Shown here: positions 1 to 11,899 of the stretch, in pieces
How positions within the stretch are numbered: the stretch's first letter is position 1
How the letters are laid out: every line of letters begins with the position of its first letter
Assembly (NCBI RefSeq): GCF_900108295.1
Contig: NZ_FNWK01000004.1
Span: 124,001-188,000 of the forward strand
From: Sphingopyxis sp. YR583
Lineage (GTDB): Bacteria > Pseudomonadota > Alphaproteobacteria > Sphingomonadales > Sphingomonadaceae
Length of the DNA: 64,000 nt
Direction of reading: 5' to 3'
The notes under the pieces: generated by a model
Database searches by the model: none
What the model saw: the letters and a program-made list of their open reading frames with translations, nothing else
Told to the model about the DNA's origin: nothing
Translations under genes and position numbers: made by a program

Positions 1-175
1 CACCTTATTCGTTTAGGTCGATGGGCGGGCGCGGCCTATCCTGCCCGGGTCAGAGCGAAAGGATGACGGCATCGACTCGCCACGCGCCTCGACCGAACGC
101 CCCACGGCGACGCCGAAGTCGCCGGCTCGTCATGTGCCGGTCATCGGCCTGCGCCACGCTTTCCAAAAGCCATAA

Positions 176-2389
<2,214 letters not shown>

Positions 2390-2453
2390 TCTTTCGGGCC
2401 CTTGTCCTGCATCATGATGTGAGGGCAGGGCCGCAAAAGACGACGGGTCGCGG

Positions 2454-2495
2454 CCCGCCCCCGGGGACATGGGCTCGGGGGCGGGTCTTCTTTTT
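2454..2495 (+). terminator. Rho-independent terminator after katG
   Basis: Perfect 10-bp arms CCCGCCCCCG and CGGGGGCGGG around a 12-base loop, followed directly by TCTTCTTTTT. It separates katG from the ribosomal protein genes. Confidence 0.92.
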
Positions 2496-2637
2496 GGCTT
2501 GAAGGGGCGCTGTCCTTGCATTTTGGCGCGTGCGGAGGTAGGGGCGCCGCTTCGCATCGGGCCGACTTGTCGGGAGCCGATTCGATTCCGCGCGGGAGGA
2601 AGGGGTGATGCCCTTCTGTTTGACCGCTTATTTTGAG

Positions 2638-2657
2638 CCCCGGATCAAGGTTCGGGG
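2638..2657 (+). repeat. Short hairpin in the rplK leader, resembling a half REP element
   Basis: CCCCGGA and TTCGGGG can pair as a 7-bp stem (one G-T pair) about 24 bases before the rplK start. The sequence resembles one half of the CCCCGGATCAAGTCCGGGG element found elsewhere in this window. It may be a remnant of that repeat or part of a regulated leader; L1 is known to repress this operon by binding its mRNA in other bacteria. Confidence 0.4.
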
Positions 2658-2680
2658 CGACAGAAAGAAAGGAGGCCATC

Positions 2681-3112
2681 ATGGCCAAGAAGATTAGCGG
2701 CTACATCAAGCTGCAGGTGCCCGCCGGCACCGCCAACCCGTCGCCGCCGCTCGGGCCGGCGCTCGGTCAGCGCGGCGTGAACATCATGGAATTCTGCAAG
2801 GCGTTCAACGCCGCGACCGATTCCCTGGAGAAGGGCACGCCCACCCCGACGATCATCACCGTGTTCGCCGACAAGAGCTTTTCGTTCGTCACGAAGACCC
2901 CGCCGGCAACCTATCTGATCAAGAAGGCCGCGAACCTGAAGTCGGGTTCGAAGGAGCCGGGCAAGATCAGCGGTGGCAAGATCGCGCGTTCGAAGCTCGC
3001 AGAAATCGCCGAGATCAAGATGAAGGATCTCAACGCGAACGACATCGAACAGGCAACGAAGATCATCGAGGGCAGCGCGCGCTCGATGGGCCTCGAAGTG
3101 ACGGAGGGCTGA
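2681..3112 (+). CDS. rplK: 50S ribosomal protein L11
   Basis: 143 residues, exactly the usual length of bacterial L11, which binds the GTPase-centre region of 23S rRNA and is needed for the stringent-response signal via RelA. The N-terminal domain ([20 protein letters not shown]) and the C-terminal RNA-binding domain ([14 protein letters not shown], then the Lys-rich middle) are both typical. A longer frame begins at 2633, but the ATG at 2681 has an ideal AAAGGAGG site 6 bases ahead and gives the family N terminus. rplA follows 4 bases later. Confidence 0.98.
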   Translation: MAKKISGYIKLQVPAGTANPSPPLGPALGQRGVNIMEFCKAFNAATDSLEKGTPTPTIITVFADKSFSFVTKTPPATYLIKKAANLKSGSKEPGKISGGKIARSKLAEIAEIKMKDLNANDIEQATKIIEGSARSMGLEVTEG

Positions 3113-3116
3113 ACCG

Positions 3117-3815
3117 ATGGCAAAGCTGACCAAGAAGCAGAAGGCCCTCGAGGGCAAGGTTGATGCGCTGAAGCTGCACACCATCGACGAAGCGCTGAAG
3201 ACCGTTCGCGAGCTGGCCTCGGCCAAGTTCGACGAAACGCTCGAAATCGCGATGAACCTCGGTGTCGATCCGCGCCACGCCGACCAGATGGTCCGCGGCG
3301 TCGTGACGCTCCCCGCCGGTACCGGCAAGGACGTCAAGGTTGCCGTGTTCGCGCGCGGCGACAATGCCGACAAGGCGCTGGCCGCCGGCGCCGACAAGGT
3401 CGGTGCCGAAGACCTGATGGAAGACATGCTCGCGGGTAACCTCGACTATGGCCGCGTCATCGCGACGCCGGACATGATGGGCATCGTCGGCCGCCTCGGC
3501 AAGACGCTGGGTCCGAAGGGCCTGATGCCGAACCCGAAGCTGGGCACCGTGACCCCGAACGTCGCCGAAGCCGTGAAGGCCGCCAAGGGCGGTCAGATCG
3601 AATTCCGCGTCGAAAAGGTCGGCATCATCCACGCCGGCCTCGGCAAGCTGTCGTTCGGCGAAGAAAAGCTCCGCCAGAACTTCGACGCGTTCGTCGACGC
3701 GATCGTCAAGGCCAAGCCGGCCGGCGCGAAGGGCAAATATGTCCGCAAGATCGCGCTGTCGTCGTCGATGGGCCCCGGCGTGAAGGTCGATACGGCCGAC
3801 GTGACCGGCGCCTGA
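3117..3815 (+). CDS. rplA: 50S ribosomal protein L1
   Basis: 232 residues, the normal length. L1 forms the mobile L1 stalk on 23S rRNA near the E site and usually represses its own operon by binding the mRNA leader. The signature [20 protein letters not shown] lies near residues 124-143. It starts 4 bases after rplK and the pair is closed by a terminator at 3838. Unlike many bacteria, rplJ-rplL-rpoB do not follow and nusG does not directly precede the pair. Confidence 0.98.
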   Translation: MAKLTKKQKALEGKVDALKLHTIDEALKTVRELASAKFDETLEIAMNLGVDPRHADQMVRGVVTLPAGTGKDVKVAVFARGDNADKALAAGADKVGAEDLMEDMLAGNLDYGRVIATPDMMGIVGRLGKTLGPKGLMPNPKLGTVTPNVAEAVKAAKGGQIEFRVEKVGIIHAGLGKLSFGEEKLRQNFDAFVDAIVKAKPAGAKGKYVRKIALSSSMGPGVKVDTADVTGA

Positions 3816-3837
3816 TCGAAGCGCACATGATTTAGGG

Positions 3838-3870
3838 AAGGGCCGGGGGAAACTCCGGCCCTTTTCTTTT
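3838..3870 (+). terminator. Rho-independent terminator after rplKA
   Basis: Stem AAGGGCCGG / CCGGCCCTT with an 8-base loop, then TTCTTTT. It lies 23 bases after the rplA stop. Confidence 0.92.
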
Positions 3871-3958
3871 GGCTTTTCCGGGATGGGTTTTGCCGACGCC
3901 TGAACTCATCAGGCGGAGGTGGCTTGTGCGAAGGCATGCCGCGCGCCACTAAGGCGCG

Positions 3959-4675
3959 GTGCAAAGCATCCGCCCCTATCTGATCTGGTTCGCCGTCGCC
4001 GTCTTGCTGGCCATCGGCGCAATCCTCGGCATGAAATGGGTGCGTGCGCATCCCGAGCATATCCCGGGTGTGCGTTTCGAACTCGCGCACCCGCGCGGCT
4101 GGGCGACCGAGGGTAAGCTGGTCGCGCTGGCAAGCGATGACACCGCCTGCTTCGCCGCCTTCGACCGTGCCGGGGCGGGTTATCTGCGCAGACCCGCAAT
4201 CGGTACTGGCGTGTGCCGCGCGAGCCAGCGGATGATCCTGACAAGCAACAAATTCGCGCCGACGATGCGCCCCGCCAATGTCGCGCCGGGCTGCGCCGTA
4301 ACCGCGGCGCTCATCCTTTGGGACCGCGACGTCGTCCAACCGCTCGCGCAGAAATATTTCGGGCAAAGGGTGGTCGAGGTCGAAAATCTCGGCAGCTATA
4401 ATTGTCGCAAGATCGCGGGCGAGCAAGCGCAGAGCCAGCATTCGACCGCCAACGCGATCGACATCTCGGCCTTCGTCCTTGCCGACGGGACGCGCGTGTC
4501 GTTGATCAACGACTGGGCGCCGGGTGACAAGCGCAGCGAGTTTCTGCACGCGGTGCGCGACGGGACTTGCGGGCTGTTCAGCACGGTGCTGTCACCCGAT
4601 CACAATGCCGCGCACGCCAATCATTTCCATTTCGACATGGCGGTGCGGTCGGGCGGCTGGTCGGTCTGCCGCTAA
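3959..4675 (+). CDS. Extensin-like C-terminal domain protein (membrane-anchored)
   Basis: 238 residues from a GTG start preceded by AAGG. A membrane segment near residues 6-25 probably anchors the protein with the rest in the periplasm. The remainder matches the bacterial extensin-like C domain: several cysteines, SQHSTANAIDISAF and the C-terminal HANHFHFDMA. The His and Asp residues recall D-Ala-D-Ala carboxypeptidases of the VanY/LAS type, so a cell-wall role is possible but unproven. A 7-bp hairpin (3897-3915) lies in the leader. It converges on the SUF operon. Confidence 0.85.
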   Translation: MQSIRPYLIWFAVAVLLAIGAILGMKWVRAHPEHIPGVRFELAHPRGWATEGKLVALASDDTACFAAFDRAGAGYLRRPAIGTGVCRASQRMILTSNKFAPTMRPANVAPGCAVTAALILWDRDVVQPLAQKYFGQRVVEVENLGSYNCRKIAGEQAQSQHSTANAIDISAFVLADGTRVSLINDWAPGDKRSEFLHAVRDGTCGLFSTVLSPDHNAAHANHFHFDMAVRSGGWSVCR

Positions 4676-4721
4676 GCGGCGCTTTGAACGTAGGACGCGG
4701 AAAACACGCCCAAGCTTTGAT

Positions 4722-5078
4722 TTAAACGGTGAAGCTTTCGCCGCAACCGCACGCGCCCTTGGCGTTCGGATTCTCGAACACGAAGCCCGCGGCGAAATCA
4801 TCTTCGACCCAGTCCATCGTGCTGCCGATCAGGTACAGCACCGACGCGCCGTCGATGTAGAAGACGCCGCCCGGCGTCTCGATCTTCTCGTCGAACTTCA
4901 CCTCTTCGGTGACATAGTCGACCGAGTAAGCGAGCCCCGAACAGCCGCGGCGCGGAGTCGACAGCCGGACGCCGATCGCGCCTTCGGGCGCCGATGCCAT
5001 CAGCTTGGCGATGCGCTCTTCGGCGTTCGGCGTCAGGGCGACGGCGGCAGGGCGTGCGCGGGTTTTGGTCTCGGTCAT
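4722..5078 (-). CDS. sufA: A-type Fe-S carrier SufA/ErpA-like (HesB family)
   Basis: 118 residues. A-type carriers take iron-sulfur clusters from the SufBCD scaffold to target enzymes. The three ligand cysteines are present: C46 (GCSGLAY), C110 and C112 (GACGCGESF). The longest frame starts at 5231, but the ATG at 5078 overlaps the sufT stop by one base (TGATG) and gives the family length after a short basic leader. It is the last gene of the SUF operon; no terminator is visible in the 46-base gap to the converging extensin-like gene. Confidence 0.95.
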   Translation of the reverse strand: MTETKTRARPAAVALTPNAEERIAKLMASAPEGAIGVRLSTPRRGCSGLAYSVDYVTEEVKFDEKIETPGGVFYIDGASVLYLIGSTMDWVEDDFAAGFVFENPNAKGACGCGESFTV

Positions 5079-5560
5079 CACAGCATCCCCAGTTCGAGCC
5101 GCGCTTCGTCGCTCATATTCTGCGGCGACCATGGCGGATCCCAGACGAGGTTGACCTCGGCATCGCCGACCCCGGGAACCGCGCCGACGCGGAGTTCGAC
5201 CTCGGCGGGCATCGATTCCGCGACCGGGCAATGCGGCGTCGTCAGCGTCATCGTGACCATCACATGCCCCTCGTCGATCTCGACATTGTAGATGAGGCCG
5301 AGGTCGTAGATGTTCACGGGGATTTCGGGGTCGAAGATATCCTTCAGCGCGTTGATCACGGCTTCATACAGGTCACCGCCGACCGCGCCGGGCTCGACCG
5401 CCGCGGGTTTGGCCGCAAGGAAGCCTTCCAGATAGTCGCGCTTGCGCTCCAGCTTTTCGCCCATCGTTTCCGGAGCGGTCTCGGCATCGTCGACGCGTGC
5501 CTTTGGCGGTGCCTCTACGCTCGTGACTTCTTCTACCTTGATCATGCGATCCTCGCTCAT
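5078..5560 (-). CDS. sufT: SUF-associated DUF59/MIP18-family protein (SufT-like)
   Basis: 160 residues. An N-terminal charged region of about 60 residues precedes a DUF59 domain with DPEIPVNIYDLGLIY (77-91) and TTPHCP with C111. Proteins of this kind help mature Fe-S proteins and often sit in suf operons. The ATG at 5560 overlaps the sufS stop by 4 bases; an internal ATG six codons in is an alternative start. Translationally coupled to both neighbours. Confidence 0.93.
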   Translation of the reverse strand: MSEDRMIKVEEVTSVEAPPKARVDDAETAPETMGEKLERKRDYLEGFLAAKPAAVEPGAVGGDLYEAVINALKDIFDPEIPVNIYDLGLIYNVEIDEGHVMVTMTLTTPHCPVAESMPAEVELRVGAVPGVGDAEVNLVWDPPWSPQNMSDEARLELGML

Positions 5561-6738
5561 CCGAAAATCCTCTCGACGCGGGCGAGGCCATCGATCAGCG
5601 CCGCCACATCATCGTCATTGCTGTAAACGCCAAAACTCGCGCGCGCGGTCGCGGGTACGCCCAGATGCTCCATCAGCGGCTGTGCGCAATGGTGCCCGGC
5701 GCGGATCGCGACCCCGCTTTCATCCAAGATAGTGCCGATGTCGTGCGGATGAACCCCCGCCATCGCAAAACTCACGATTCCGGCGCTGTTTTCGGGGCCA
5801 AAAAGCGTGACGCTATTCTTGCGCGCGAGCGCATCGCGCAGCGTGCCGACCAGCGCGCATTCGTGCGCATGGATCGTGTCGATCCCGATCGCTTCGACAT
5901 AATCGACCGCCGCGGCGAGCCCGATCGCCTCGATGATCGCGGGCGTGCCCGCCTCGAAACGGGTGGGGGCAGGGGCATAGGTTGTCTTGGCAAAGGTCAC
6001 GCGGTCGATCATCGACCCGCCGCCTTGCCACGGCGGAAGCGTATCGAGCTTGTCGCTCCACAACACGCCGACGCCGGTCGGTCCGTACAGCTTGTGGCCA
6101 GAGAAAACATAATAGTCGCAGCCGAGTGCCGCGACATCGACGGGCAGTCGCGGCACCGCCTGACAGCCATCGACCAGCAACTCTGCTCCGACGCGGTGCG
6201 CGATCTCCGCCGCGCGCGCGACGTCGAGCGGGCTGCCGAGGACGTTCGAGACATGCGCGAAGGCGACCATATTGTGTTCGGGGGTCAGCAGCTTTTCGGC
6301 GGCTTCGAGGTCGATACACCCGTCGGCGGTGAGCGGGCACACGTCGACCTGCCAGCCAGCAAGCTGCCACGGAACGATATTGCTGTGATGCTCGAGCACC
6401 GACAGCAGCACGCGGCCCTTCTTCGGATGCGAATAAGCGACAAGGTTGATCGCCTCGGTCGCGCCGCGCACGAACGCGATCTGCTCTTCCTTCGCACCGA
6501 TAAACGCCGCGATGCGCCGCCTTGCCGCCTCATAGGCAAGCGTCATGTCTGCCGAGCGCGCATAGACGCCCCGGTGTACGGTCGCGTAATCGAGCCCCAT
6601 CGCCTTCACTGTCGCGTCGATCACCGCCTGCGGCTTCTGCGCGGTCGCGGCGGTGTCGAGATAGTGCCAGTCGGGCGTCAGCCCGGGAAAGTCGCCGCGG
6701 ACGTCGGGGAAGCTGCGGAGCGCGGTCGCGGTGCTCAC
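5557..6738 (-). CDS. sufS: Cysteine desulfurase SufS
   Basis: 393 residues. A group II, PLP-dependent cysteine desulfurase that supplies persulfide sulfur to SufBCD. The PLP lysine is K216 (SGHKLYGP) and the catalytic cysteine is C351 (RAGHHCAQP). The N terminus FPDVRGDFPGL is typical. A GTG start overlaps the sufD stop by 4 bases (GTGA). No SufE gene is present in the operon. Confidence 0.97.
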   Translation of the reverse strand: MSTATALRSFPDVRGDFPGLTPDWHYLDTAATAQKPQAVIDATVKAMGLDYATVHRGVYARSADMTLAYEAARRRIAAFIGAKEEQIAFVRGATEAINLVAYSHPKKGRVLLSVLEHHSNIVPWQLAGWQVDVCPLTADGCIDLEAAEKLLTPEHNMVAFAHVSNVLGSPLDVARAAEIAHRVGAELLVDGCQAVPRLPVDVAALGCDYYVFSGHKLYGPTGVGVLWSDKLDTLPPWQGGGSMIDRVTFAKTTYAPAPTRFEAGTPAIIEAIGLAAAVDYVEAIGIDTIHAHECALVGTLRDALARKNSVTLFGPENSAGIVSFAMAGVHPHDIGTILDESGVAIRAGHHCAQPLMEHLGVPATARASFGVYSNDDDVAALIDGLARVERIFG

Positions 6739-7463
6739 ACCAACTCTCCCAGCTTCGCCAGTGCCAGCGCCTGCAATTTTTCCTCATCCTCGGCGCCATC
6801 GAAGACGCCCGCAACAAAGGCTTGCAGCAGCAGCTTCTTCGCCTCGGCGGGCGGCAGGCCGCGTGACTGGAGATAATAGAGGCTCATCGCGTCGAGCTCG
6901 CCGATCGCGCAGCCGTGCGCGCATTTGACGTCGTCGGCGAAGATTTCGAGCTCGGGCTTGGCGTTGGCGGTCGCGCTGCGGTCGAGCAGCATCGCCTTCA
7001 CATCCTGCTCGCTGTCGGTCTGCTGCGCGTCGCGTGCGACGGCGACCTTGCCGAGATAGGTGCCGGTGGCGGTACCGCCGAGGACCGAACGCACCATCTG
7101 CCGCGACGTCGCGCCGGGTTCGGCGTGGGTGACCGTGGTGACGATCTCGAGATTCTGTTCGCCGCCGCCGATCTGCGCGGCGCCGAGGTTGAAGTCGGCG
7201 CCTTCGTGGAGCGTCACGGCGAGTTCGATGCGGCCATAGGCGCCGCCGATGTTGAGAACGTGCAGCGACGCGGTCGCACCCTTGCCGAGCACCAGCTCGA
7301 TCTGACGGATATCGCCTGCGTCCTGCACGATCGCGCGGCGGAAGTCGCCGCCCGCGGGCACCATGATGCTTTCGGGCGCGGGCAGCGGCCACGCGGCGGC
7401 CACCGCGTCGATGTCGCTATAGCGCCACGCTTCGTCGCGTCGGGTGGGGAGCGGGGTGGTCAA
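6735..7463 (-). CDS. sufD: Fe-S cluster assembly scaffold SufD
   Basis: 242 residues from a TTG start with GGGAG 8 bases upstream; a GTG at 7478 in the same frame is the longer alternative but has no good ribosome site. The start chosen gives MTTPLPTRRDEAWRYSD, the family beginning. The C-terminal half has the SufB/D signature around HGCAIGELDAMSLYYLQSRG. SufD pairs with SufB and SufC in the scaffold complex. It is short compared with gamma-proteobacterial SufD (about 420), as is usual in this group. It follows a REP-like element. Confidence 0.93.
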   Translation of the reverse strand: MTTPLPTRRDEAWRYSDIDAVAAAWPLPAPESIMVPAGGDFRRAIVQDAGDIRQIELVLGKGATASLHVLNIGGAYGRIELAVTLHEGADFNLGAAQIGGGEQNLEIVTTVTHAEPGATSRQMVRSVLGGTATGTYLGKVAVARDAQQTDSEQDVKAMLLDRSATANAKPELEIFADDVKCAHGCAIGELDAMSLYYLQSRGLPPAEAKKLLLQAFVAGVFDGAEDEEKLQALALAKLGELV

Positions 7464-7482
7464 CTGGCGAACTCCCACACTT

Positions 7483-7546
7483 CGTCACCCCGGACTTGAT
7501 CCGGGGTCCACGCGATCATGGATGCCGGATCAAGTCCGGCATGACG
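7483..7546. repeat. REP-like double hairpin, copy 1 (inside the SUF operon)
   Basis: Two neighbouring palindromes, CCCCGGACTTGATCCGGGG and ATGCCGGATCAAGTCCGGCAT without its last base, bounded by CGTC and GACG. The same arrangement recurs in opposite orientation at 57523 and degraded at 37152. Lying between sufC and sufD, it could stabilise or separate parts of the operon mRNA. Confidence 0.88.
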
Positions 7547-7569
7547 AAAGAAGGAAAAATGCGCGCGCA

Positions 7570-8313
<744 letters not shown>

Positions 8314-8324
8314 CGTGGGTCCGT

Positions 8325-8665
8325 TCAATTCGCGCCGCGTTGCAGGCGGTCGGTACGTATCTTCTGCAATAGTTTCATGAAGTTCGGCTTTTCCGCCGCG
8401 TCGAGCTGCGACTTCAGGCCGCTGGCCTGATCGGCCGGATATTCCTTGTCGATCGCGCCGAAGAGCTGGGCCTTCAGCTCCTTGCATCCCTCGGTCGCCG
8501 CGGCAAAAATCGCGTCGTCGGTCGCATCGGTCTTGGTCATGCGGACGGCGTAAGTCGTCATGCAACGATCATTGGCCTGCGCCAGCAGCATCGCATTGGC
8601 CTGCGCATGAGCCGCCCCGGAGAGTAGTGTCGCGCCCAAGAAAAGGCCCGTTGCCAAAATCCGGT

Positions 8666-8669
<4 letters not shown>
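8325..8669 (-). CDS. Small exported two-cysteine protein inside the SUF operon
   Basis: 114 residues, family not recognised. A clear signal peptide ([14 protein letters not shown], cleavage after residue 22) predicts export. The mature part is about 90 residues, mostly helical by appearance, with just two cysteines, C36 and C62, which could form a disulfide. The start overlaps the sufB stop by 4 bases and sufC follows 11 bases later, so it is co-translated with a cytoplasmic pathway, which is odd for an exported protein. Real as a gene because of coupling, signal peptide and codon use; function unknown. Confidence 0.85.
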
Positions 8670-10149
<1,480 letters not shown>

Positions 10150-10153
<4 letters not shown>

Positions 10154-10611
10154 ATTCTGATCTCGTCGCCGGCCAATGCCGGGGCAGGCCGGGTGAAGGA
10201 GGGTTTGGGTGTGGCGGCAAGGCTCGCAAGGCTGATGTCCGCCAGCGCGCCGCGCACGGCACCATTCACGACGCCCCAATGCGGCTGCACCTTACAGCTG
10301 CCTTCGAGCGAGCAATCATGGCGCCCTTCGGACACGCAAGCGGTGAGGGCGATCGGTCCTTCGACCGCCTCGATGATATCGGCGACATTGATTGCCGCAG
10401 CCGGTCGGGCGAGCCGCACGCCGCCGCCGCTGCCGCGCGATGCGACCAGCAGGCCGGCGCGCGCGAGCTGACTCACCAGCTTCTGCGCGGTCGGCCCCGG
10501 AATGCCCGTCTGCTCGGCCAGCATGCCGGCGTGAATCGGCACCGACCCGCACTGGCGGGCGGCGGCGCTCATCAGCACCACGGCATAATCGGCAAGGTTG
10601 GACAGGCGCAT
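10150..10611 (-). CDS. Rrf2-family (IscR/SufR-like) regulator of the SUF operon
   Basis: 153 residues. An N-terminal winged helix ([14 protein letters not shown] onward) is followed by three cysteines C92, C100 and C106 with spacing close to that of the cluster-binding cysteines of IscR. It probably senses cluster supply and controls its own operon. It overlaps sufB by 4 bases and is the first gene. A perfect palindrome lies 37 bases upstream of its start (10648-10664). Whether it acts as repressor or activator cannot be told from sequence. Confidence 0.94.
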
Positions 10612-10647
10612 TGATCTTTTCCGTCGCAGTTGCGAACGATTCTTAAC

Positions 10648-10664
10648 TGGAGTAATTTACTCCA
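10648..10664 (-). promoter_or_regulatory. Palindrome in the SUF promoter, likely Rrf2 operator
   Basis: Perfect 8-1-8 palindrome TGGAGTAA-T-TTACTCCA, 37 bases before the rrf2 start, in an AT-rich stretch that also holds TATATAA. Position, symmetry and the adjacent regulator gene make autoregulation likely; the assignment is inference. Confidence 0.7.
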
Positions 10665-10684
10665 CTTATATAGGCGAGGCTTTG

Positions 10685-10876
10685 GTGCGGCGCAACCAGC
10701 GGGCGCTATTTGGATGCCAAGAAAAAAAGGCACCCATCCGGCCAAAGCCAAATGAGTGCCAAGATGAAGGTCTCAAGTCCTCGTCAGAGGATGAGCTCTT
10801 CTGGGTCGCAGTCACGGATTATGCCGACGCGATGATTCGCGATTGGATGAAAACGCCAAAACGACGGGACAGATAA
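10685..10876 (+). CDS. Possible 63-residue orphan protein (doubtful)
   Basis: From a GTG with GCGAGG a few bases upstream, a 63-residue frame reads an acidic stretch, then ELFWVAVTDYADAMIRDWM and a basic tail. The composition is protein-like, but the region is less GC-rich than its surroundings, no family is recognised, and the frame overlaps a clear terminator of the opposite strand. It may be plain intergenic sequence. Confidence 0.22.
   Translation: MRRNQRALFGCQEKKAPIRPKPNECQDEGLKSSSEDELFWVAVTDYADAMIRDWMKTPKRRDR
10722..10760 (-). terminator. Rho-independent terminator after the AraC-family gene
   Basis: Read on the minus strand, GGCACTCAT and ATGGGTGCC form a 9-bp stem (one G-T pair) with a 14-base loop, followed by TTTTTTTCTT. 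It would stop transcripts from the AraC-type gene before they enter the SUF promoter, keeping that operon under its own control. Confidence 0.88.
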
Positions 10877-10910
10877 TTTTTGAAGGTTAACGGCGGCCGG
10901 GGCCGCAGGC

Positions 10911-11798
10911 TCAGGTCTCGGAGACGAGCGGGCTGACCTTGCCCGCTAGCTGCTTGCGGCCTTTCGTGGTCGCCTCGGTATAGCTCGTCGGCTTGCCGAG
11001 CTGGCCGGGGGTCGCGCCCGCGAAGCGCTTGATTTCGCGGATCAGGTGCGACTGGTCGTAAAAGGCGTCGCCAAGCTGCGCGGAGTCGAGCCCTTCGCCG
11101 CGCGCCAGCGCCGAGGCGGCGCGAACCGCGCGATATTTGCGCGCCAGCATCCGCGGCGACAGCCCGTAATAATGCTTCGTCATCCGCTCGACCGAACGGA
11201 TCGACATCCCTGTCTTCTCGACCAGTTCGGGCACCTGCGGCGAGGGCGATGCGGTCAGCCATCCATCGACGGTGCGGATGAACCACATCGGCGGCTGTTC
11301 ATTGCGGGTCAGCACCTCGCGCGCGAAATTATTGCCGATCACCAGCTTTTCTTCGACGGTCACGGCCTTTTCGAGCGCGGTCGCGACCTCCTCGATCCAG
11401 GGGCCGAACAGGTCGGCGGCATCCATCGCGCGGTCCGTCAGCTTGTCGGCATCGTCGCCCATCAGCGCGGCCCAGCCCGCGGGGAGCATCCCGAACCCGA
11501 ACAATTGGGCCGGGCAGTTGCTGATCGCGCGCACGCGCGCGCTGGTCGGGCCGATGATATTGGCGCGGCACACGGTCGCGCGGTGGCCGTCCTCAAAGAC
11601 ATATTCGCCGTCGGCGTTGGTCACGAAACGGAACTGGGCGCGGTCGGCGCGTTCATATTCGTCGAAGCGCGGCAGGTTCAATCGCGCGAAATAGAAACTC
11701 GACACCATCTCCGCCAGATCGGGATCGGGCGGAAAATAGTGTAGTTCGAACGGCGCGCCACCGTCCACGCTCCCAAGCGAGGAAGAAGTATCCGACAT
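10911..11798 (-). CDS. AraC-family transcriptional regulator
   Basis: 295 residues. The N-terminal about 170 residues form an effector or dimer domain of unknown ligand. The C-terminal AraC helix-turn-helix pair is clear: GMSIRSVERMTKHYYGLSPR and then FYDQSHLIREIKRFAGATPGQ. No metabolic partner lies beside it; the next gene in the same direction encodes an exported DUF885 protein about 100 bases away. Its targets cannot be inferred from the window. Confidence 0.9.
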   Translation of the reverse strand: MSDTSSSLGSVDGGAPFELHYFPPDPDLAEMVSSFYFARLNLPRFDEYERADRAQFRFVTNADGEYVFEDGHRATVCRANIIGPTSARVRAISNCPAQLFGFGMLPAGWAALMGDDADKLTDRAMDAADLFGPWIEEVATALEKAVTVEEKLVIGNNFAREVLTRNEQPPMWFIRTVDGWLTASPSPQVPELVEKTGMSIRSVERMTKHYYGLSPRMLARKYRAVRAASALARGEGLDSAQLGDAFYDQSHLIREIKRFAGATPGQLGKPTSYTEATTKGRKQLAGKVSPLVSET

Positions 11799-11899
11799 GA
11801 AGACCCAGACCTCGACAGCCTCACACCGGGCCGCCTTGTTTTCTGGATCAAGTCATTTGCGTTTCGGGCCCGCGCGTCAAGCGGCAATCGTCAACTATC

